Assembly: GCF_016612535.1 (NCBI RefSeq)
Contig: NZ_JAENXS010000003.1
Coordinates: forward strand, 434,001-498,000
DNA: 64,000 nt
Source: Bradyrhizobium diazoefficiens
GTDB taxonomy: Bacteria > Pseudomonadota > Alphaproteobacteria > Rhizobiales > Xanthobacteraceae
Direction of reading: 5' to 3'
Below the pieces are notes generated by a model. It was not told the origin of the DNA, did not search any database, and saw only the letters and a list, made by a program, of their open reading frames with translations. Both the position numbers and the translations under genes were made by a program. Positions 59,670 to 64,000 of this stretch are shown one piece after another; position 1 is the first letter of the stretch, and the number at the start of each line of letters is the position of its first letter.

Positions 59670-60125
59670 TTAGCCTTGCGCAGGGGCCGGCTGCTTGACC
59701 TTGGCTTCGATCTGACCGATCGCATCGACCACGGCATCGAAGGTCAGGAGCGTCGAGGCGTGGCGCGCCTTGTAGTCGCGGACCGGCTCGAGGAACTTGA
59801 TCTCTTCCCACTTGCCTTCAGGAGGCGCGCCGTTCTCCTTCAGCATCTTGCGAACGGTTTCGCGTAACTCACGGAGTTCGCTCGCAGTCGAGCCGACCAC
59901 GTGACTTGCCATGATGGATGAAGAGGCCTGTCCCAGTGCACAGGCCTTCACGTCATGCGCAAAGTCGGTGACGGTCTCGCCCTCCATCTTGAGGTCGATC
60001 TTGACGGTCGAGCCGCACAGCTTGGAGTGGGCAGTGGCGGTGGCATCGGGGTCCGACAACCGCCCGAGGCGCGGAATATTCCCGGCCAGTTCGATGATCC
60101 GCTTGTTATAGATGTCGTTCAGCAT
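59670..60125 (-). CDS. Iron-sulfur cluster scaffold-like protein (IscU/SufU-type)
   Basis: 151 residues. Scaffold cysteines Cys37 (SKLCGS) and Cys62 (KACALGQASSS) match two of the three cluster ligands of IscU/SufU. The third, normally in a KCATL-like segment, appears here as RHASTLL, with His122 at about the ligand position. It sits divergent from folE, an arrangement I know from related alphaproteobacteria. It may be a scaffold or a related sulfur-handling protein. The ATG at 60125 gives the usual start. Confidence 0.88.
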   Translation of the reverse strand: MLNDIYNKRIIELAGNIPRLGRLSDPDATATAHSKLCGSTVKIDLKMEGETVTDFAHDVKACALGQASSSIMASHVVGSTASELRELRETVRKMLKENGAPPEGKWEEIKFLEPVRDYKARHASTLLTFDAVVDAIGQIEAKVKQPAPAQG

Positions 60126-60357
60126 GTGATGGGGTCCAACACTTCCGCACCGGATCGGCCTTGGCGGGCGCCGTCCACGGTCCTATATAGGGTCGGAACA
60201 GGTGGAAAAACAGTCCGGCGGCGATGGGCCAGAACCATGCGACCGACGCGAGAGCCGAAGACGTTTTTCGCCAGAATTGTTCTGCTCAGGCGTCCGGCGG
60301 TTTGCCGTCCCGTCTGCCGGTGACACTCCGGCCGCAAGGCCGTCGAACGGAGAAGAT

Positions 60358-61047
60358 ATGGACGCTGCAATCAAATCCATCCGCCCCGGCAAGCCCTCCG
60401 ACCGGCAGCCCGAGAGCCGCCCGGCCGAGCTTGATCCTTCCGAATTCCTTGCGGCCGCCGTCCGCGCGGACCAGCCGCGCCCCGCGCGCGCAGAGGCGGA
60501 AGCGGCCGTGAAGACGCTGCTCGCCTATATCGGCGAGAACACCGAGCGCGAGGGTCTGCTCGACACGCCGCGCCGCGTGGTCGAGGCCTTCGACGAGCTC
60601 TATCAGGGCTACCACCAGTGCCCGGCCGAGGTGCTCGACCGCACTTTTGGCGAGACCGCCGGCTATGATGACTTCGTGCTGGTGCGCGACATCGAATTCA
60701 CCTCGCAATGCGAGCATCACATGATGCCGTTCTACGGCAAGGCGCACATCGCCTATACGCCGGTGGAACGCGTCGTCGGCCTGTCGAAGCTCGCGCGCCT
60801 GACCGACATCTTCGCCCGCCGGCTCCAGACCCAGGAGCATCTGACGGCGCAGATCGCAGCCGCAATCGACGAGGTCCTGAAGCCCCGTGGCGTTGCCGTC
60901 CTGATCGAGGCCGAGCATACCTGCATGTCGGTGCGCGGCGTCGCCAAGCACGGCGCGTCCACCTTCACCAGCCGCTTCACCGGCATGTTCCGCGACAATC
61001 CGGCGGAGCAGGCCCGTTTCCTGTCCTTGGTGCGAGGCATGCGCTGA
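60358..61047 (+). CDS. folE: GTP cyclohydrolase I
   Basis: Converts GTP to 7,8-dihydroneopterin triphosphate, the first step of folate synthesis. 229 residues. Zinc ligands are in QCEHHMMPF (Cys and His) and HTCMSVRG (Cys). GKAHIAYTP and [18 protein letters not shown] are family hallmarks. The ATG at 60358 follows CGGAGAAG; the frame open to 60202 is not supported. Its N-terminal 40 residues are Pro/Arg-rich and variable in the family. hisI follows 27 bases on, so they are likely co-transcribed. Confidence 0.97.
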   Translation: MDAAIKSIRPGKPSDRQPESRPAELDPSEFLAAAVRADQPRPARAEAEAAVKTLLAYIGENTEREGLLDTPRRVVEAFDELYQGYHQCPAEVLDRTFGETAGYDDFVLVRDIEFTSQCEHHMMPFYGKAHIAYTPVERVVGLSKLARLTDIFARRLQTQEHLTAQIAAAIDEVLKPRGVAVLIEAEHTCMSVRGVAKHGASTFTSRFTGMFRDNPAEQARFLSLVRGMR

Positions 61048-61074
61048 CCTCGCAAATCAACTGGCGAGGTTTCT

Positions 61075-61497
61075 GTGTCCGCTCACTCCCGTGAGATCGA
61101 GGAAGGTCTTTCCTTCCAGCCGCGCTTTGATGCGAGCGGCCTCGTGACCTGCGTGGCGACCGACGTCGCCACCGGTGACGTGCTGATGGTCGCCCACATG
61201 AACGACGAGGCGCTGCGCAAGACCATTGCCACCGGCGAAGCCTGGTACTTCAGCCGCTCGCGCAATGCCTTGTGGCGAAAAGGTGAGACTTCGGGTCAGA
61301 CCCAGCGCGTGGTCGAGATCCGCACTGATTGCGACCAGGACGCGGTCTGGATGCGCGTCGAGCAGATCGGCGCGGCCTGCCACACCGGCCGCCGGACCTG
61401 CTTCTACCGCAAGGTTGAGGCCGAGGGCGGCGGGGCGAAGCTCGTCTTTGTCGATGCGGAGCGGCTGTTCGATCCGAACGACGTTTATAAGAAGTAG
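61075..61497 (+). CDS. hisI: Phosphoribosyl-AMP cyclohydrolase
   Basis: Opens the adenine ring of phosphoribosyl-AMP in histidine synthesis. 140 residues from a GTG at 61075 with GAGG upstream. The metal sites are DCDQDAVW and [11 protein letters not shown], with [22 protein letters not shown] as the conserved N-terminal helix and substrate loop. It is a single-domain HisI, without the HisE part, as usual in alphaproteobacteria. It lies 27 bases after folE, in the same order as in related genomes. Confidence 0.97.
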   Translation: MSAHSREIEEGLSFQPRFDASGLVTCVATDVATGDVLMVAHMNDEALRKTIATGEAWYFSRSRNALWRKGETSGQTQRVVEIRTDCDQDAVWMRVEQIGAACHTGRRTCFYRKVEAEGGGAKLVFVDAERLFDPNDVYKK

Positions 61498-61503
61498 CTC
61501 CCT

Positions 61504-61543
61504 GTCATTCCACGCCGCGCATAGCGGGAGCCCCCGGAATGAC
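61504..61543. repeat. Short palindromic intergenic repeat (GTCATTCC family)
   Basis: GTCATTCC and GGAATGAC at the ends of a 40-base element with CGCGCATAGCGGG between. It lies seven bases after the hisI stop. Elements beginning TGTCATTCC and ending GGAATGACA are frequent in Bradyrhizobium intergenic DNA, to my recollection. It could also act as a weak terminator. Confidence 0.6.
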
Positions 61544-61556
61544 GGCAACCGCCAAA

Positions 61557-61572
61557 TTAACCCCGCGTTAAC
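61557..61572. promoter_or_regulatory. CtrA-type binding box
   Basis: TTAACCCCGCGTTAAC, exact TTAA-N7-TTAAC, 81 bases before the start of the transglycosylase-like gene and in its direction. Confidence 0.6.
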
Positions 61573-61652
61573 CATGATTGTCCCACGGTGGAAGGATCAG
61601 GCGTCCGAATTGCCGGCGCCGCATAAACGCCGCGCGGGCCGGTCACACCATT

Positions 61653-62669
61653 ATGTCGGTCGACAATTCCAATGCCTCGCAGACGGCCGCAACAGACTCG
61701 TCGCGGCGTGTTGCGGGCGCGATCAAGCAGGCTTCGAGCCGGACCGGCGTCAGCTTCGAATACATGCTGACCACCGCCAAGATGGAATCGGATTTCGATC
61801 CGTCGGCCGGCGCCTCCACTTCGTCCGCCCACGGTCTCTTTCAGTTCATCGACCAGACTTGGCTCGGGACGGTGAAGGAGGCGGGCACCCAGCTCGGCTA
61901 TGGCAACTATGCCGACGCGATCAGCAAGACATCGTCAGGCAGCTACACCGTCGACGATCCCTTCATGAAGCGCTCGATCATGAAGCTGCGCGACGATCCG
62001 GAGGCCGCATCGAGCATGGCGGCAGCACTGACGCAGTCCAACAGTTTCAAGCTCACCGGTCTGCTCGGCCGCAGGCCGTCCGACAGCGAACTCTACATGG
62101 CGCATTTCATGGGCGTCGGCGGCGCGGCAAAACTGATCGCCAATGCCGAGGACAATCCGCAAGCGGTTGGCGCGCGGCTATTTCCCAATGCCGCATCCGC
62201 CAACCGCTCGATCTTCTACGCCAAGGATGGCCGCGCGCGCAGCGTCTCCGAGGTTTACTCGGTGCTGAACGCCCGCTACGCCAGTGCCGCGAATGCGAAA
62301 TCGACGCGCAGCGCGATGGCGATGTATGGCGACACGCCGTCGACCACGCAGGTCGCCAGCGCCAATGGCGTGCAGCCCACCGCGCCGATGATCAACGGCG
62401 GCGCCTATCTCCAGACCTTCCCGGACCCACGTTCGGTGACACCCGTAGCTGCGATGTCGTCGACAACGCTGGCTGACAACACGCCGACTGCGCCTGCGTT
62501 TCGTTCGATCTACCAGCCAGGCGATGCAACGCAGCCCGTCTCAACGACGGTGCAGAAATTGTGGGGCAACAACGCCTCGCTCACATCCGCTGCCACGGCG
62601 ACGCCCGACGTGCGGCCGCCGCAGCCACTCGATCTCTTCAGCGATCGCAGCGGCACCTTCTCGAGCTAG
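61653..62669 (+). CDS. Lytic transglycosylase-like protein (SLT fold)
   Basis: 338 residues. The N-terminal part (about 20-165) has the SLT fold: AKMESDFDPSAGASTSSAHGLFQFIDQTWL with the catalytic Glu (about 46) and the GLFQF motif. A second helical part with MAHFMGVGGAAKL follows, then a Ser/Thr/Pro-rich tail of 120 residues. There is no signal peptide, so export may go through a specialised route such as the flagellar apparatus; this is inference. An exact CtrA box lies 81 bases upstream. No clear ribosome-binding site precedes the ATG. Confidence 0.85.
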   Translation: MSVDNSNASQTAATDSSRRVAGAIKQASSRTGVSFEYMLTTAKMESDFDPSAGASTSSAHGLFQFIDQTWLGTVKEAGTQLGYGNYADAISKTSSGSYTVDDPFMKRSIMKLRDDPEAASSMAAALTQSNSFKLTGLLGRRPSDSELYMAHFMGVGGAAKLIANAEDNPQAVGARLFPNAASANRSIFYAKDGRARSVSEVYSVLNARYASAANAKSTRSAMAMYGDTPSTTQVASANGVQPTAPMINGGAYLQTFPDPRSVTPVAAMSSTTLADNTPTAPAFRSIYQPGDATQPVSTTVQKLWGNNASLTSAATATPDVRPPQPLDLFSDRSGTFSS

Positions 62670-62826
62670 CGCGCTTCCGCGCGGCTGGATCGCTTCCAGC
62701 CCTTAACAAAACGTCAACGATACCAGTCAGTTATGGTGAACGCTTTGTTAAGCGTCGTGGTTTATTTTGTGTTGCGGGTGACAAGCCGTCACCGCTTCGT
62801 TTTTCGTTGCGTAAGCCGGAAGCACC

Positions 62827-64000
62827 ATGATTGTTCGGCAGTTCATCAATTGGATCAGGACCGCGCCCGCCGGCGAGCGGGCGGAGGCCACGCGGGCATT
62901 GGCCCGGGCCTGGCTGATCTCAGACCTTTCCCACGACGACCGCGTCGCCGCTGAAGGCGCGCTGCTGATGCTGCTCGACGACCCGTCGCCGCTGGTGCGG
63001 CAGGCGATGGCCGAGGCTTTTGCGCGCAGCACGGACGCTCCGGCATCAATCGTGCGGGCGCTGTCGGCGGACCAGCCGACCGTGGCGCTGCCCGTGCTCG
63101 AACATTCGCCGCTGCTGATCGACGCCGATCTCGTCGACATCGTCGCGACTGGCAATGACGAGGTGCAATGCGCGGTCGCCCGCCGCATCGCGCTGCCGGT
63201 CTCGGTCTGCGCCGCCATCGCCGAGGTCGGCTGTGCGGCTGCAGCACTGGAGCTGATCGAAAATCCCCAGGCCGAGCTGGCACCGTTCTCCTGGAATCGC
63301 ATCGTCGAGCGTCACGGCCATCTCGCCGCGATCCGCGAGGCGATGCTGGTGCTGGACGACATTCCGGCGGCAACGCGCGCCGCGTTGGTGGCAAAGCTCT
63401 CCGAGACGCTGGCGCAATTCGTCGTGGCGCGGAACTGGCTGAGCGCCGACCGTGCCGAACGCATGACGACAGAGGCGCGTGATCGCTCCACCATCAACAT
63501 CGCAGCGCGCTCGCGCGGTGACGACATGCAGGGCCTGGTGAAGCATCTGCGTATCACCGGCCAGCTCACGGCGGGCCTGATCTTGCGCGCGCTGTTGTCG
63601 AGCAATCTCGAACTGTTCGACGCTGCGCTCGCCGAACTCGCCGATCTGCCGCTCGCGCGCGTCTCCGCATTGCTGCACGACCGCGGCGGCAACAGCCTGC
63701 CCGCGCTGCTCCGCCGCGCCGGATTGCCCGAGGCGACGTTCGCGGCGTTCCAGGTCGCGCTCGATGCCTGCCACGAGCAGGGCTTTGTCGATACCGACGA
63801 CACCGCGGCCCGGCTGCGCCGGCGTATGGTCGAGCGCGTGCTCACCCATTGCGAGACCGACCGCGGCGCCACCGAGCCGCTGATGGTGCTGCTGCGCCGC
63901 TTCGCCACGGAGTCCGCGCGCGAAGAGGCAAGGTTGTTCTGCGACGAGCTAGTTGCGGAAGACACAATCGATCCGGTGTACGACGAGCTGATCGCGGCGT
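62827..64000 (+). CDS. DUF2336-family protein, C-terminus cut by window edge
   Basis: The frame is open from the ATG at 62827 to the window end, 391 codons without a stop. The product is mostly helical, built of HEAT-like hairpins in the first half (LLDDPSPLVRQAMAEAFARS is typical) and longer helices later, as in DUF2336 proteins, which are common in Rhizobiales and have no known enzymatic activity. There is no signal or membrane segment. A degenerate CtrA box (TTAA-N7-TCAAC at 62703-62718) precedes it. It lies next to the transglycosylase-like gene, as in related genomes. Confidence 0.85.
   Translation, partial: MIVRQFINWIRTAPAGERAEATRALARAWLISDLSHDDRVAAEGALLMLLDDPSPLVRQAMAEAFARSTDAPASIVRALSADQPTVALPVLEHSPLLIDADLVDIVATGNDEVQCAVARRIALPVSVCAAIAEVGCAAAALELIENPQAELAPFSWNRIVERHGHLAAIREAMLVLDDIPAATRAALVAKLSETLAQFVVARNWLSADRAERMTTEARDRSTINIAARSRGDDMQGLVKHLRITGQLTAGLILRALLSSNLELFDAALAELADLPLARVSALLHDRGGNSLPALLRRAGLPEATFAAFQVALDACHEQGFVDTDDTAARLRRRMVERVLTHCETDRGATEPLMVLLRRFATESAREEARLFCDELVAEDTIDPVYDELIAA

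Overview
The window looks like chromosomal DNA of a Bradyrhizobium-type alphaproteobacterium (Rhizobiales). This rests on high GC with strong third-position bias, many GTG/TTG starts, the gene order of a Fe-S scaffold protein divergent from folE-hisI followed by a lytic-transglycosylase-like gene and a DUF2336 gene, cysE followed by a DUF3126 gene, several TTAA-N7-TTAAC (CtrA-type) sites, and palindromic intergenic repeats of a kind common in that genus. No rRNA, tRNA, CRISPR array, prophage or intact insertion sequence was seen. The species assignment is inference; no search was run.

Layout. 1-3.2 kb: a truncated membrane-anchored HExxH protein and two polytopic membrane proteins. 3.4-8.5 kb: cysE, DUF3126, an FAD monooxygenase, a hotdog thioesterase lying between two related sequence copies, and a gamma-carbonic anhydrase. 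8.6-13.5 kb: a HAMP-PAS-PAS sensor with no output domain, then many small secreted, membrane or zinc-ribbon proteins, including one gene of only 56 codons and one small gene that appears to carry three compensating frameshifts. 13.6-19.6 kb: a leftward polyamine/opine-type ABC transporter operon (ATPase, binding protein, two permeases) ending in an Asp/Glu/hydantoin racemase-family gene, with a divergent GntR/FCD regulator and a two-copy operator-like site between them. 20-25 kb: glutaminase, a DHA2-type MFS exporter, a small Arg/Trp-rich exported peptide, an HdeD-like protein and an exported amidohydrolase. 25.3-30 kb: a BTLCP protease, a tandem PilZ protein, an MFS permease, a single-domain response regulator and a Crp-like regulator. 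30-43.7 kb: a zinc alcohol dehydrogenase, a DEAD-box helicase with a DbpA-type RNA-binding domain, rhomboid, CBS and patatin proteins, and a LysR/aldo-keto reductase divergent pair. 44.2-45.2 kb: a gene-free repeat mosaic. 45.2-54.9 kb: a PAS-GGDEF-EAL protein, serine hydrolase, nitroreductase, thrS, another MFS protein and an alpha/beta hydrolase. 55.3-64 kb: an APC permease operon, yidD, a ClpP-like periplasmic protein, the Fe-S scaffold, folE, hisI, the transglycosylase-like gene and a truncated DUF2336 gene.

How parts may work together. The ABC operon plus racemase plus GntR regulator reads as one substrate-induced uptake and conversion unit. Three exact CtrA-type boxes (7.4, 37.5 and 61.5 kb) and weaker ones (26.9, 55.2 and 62.7 kb) suggest that several otherwise unlinked genes are under cell-cycle control. 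Cyclic-di-GMP functions are scattered through the window: the GGDEF-EAL enzyme and the tandem PilZ protein. I did not find an obviously new multi-gene defence or biosynthetic system. The most unusual items are the compensated triple frameshift at 10.4 kb, the related copies flanking the thioesterase, the output-less sensor, and a possible CtrA-driven small RNA at 37.5-37.9 kb.
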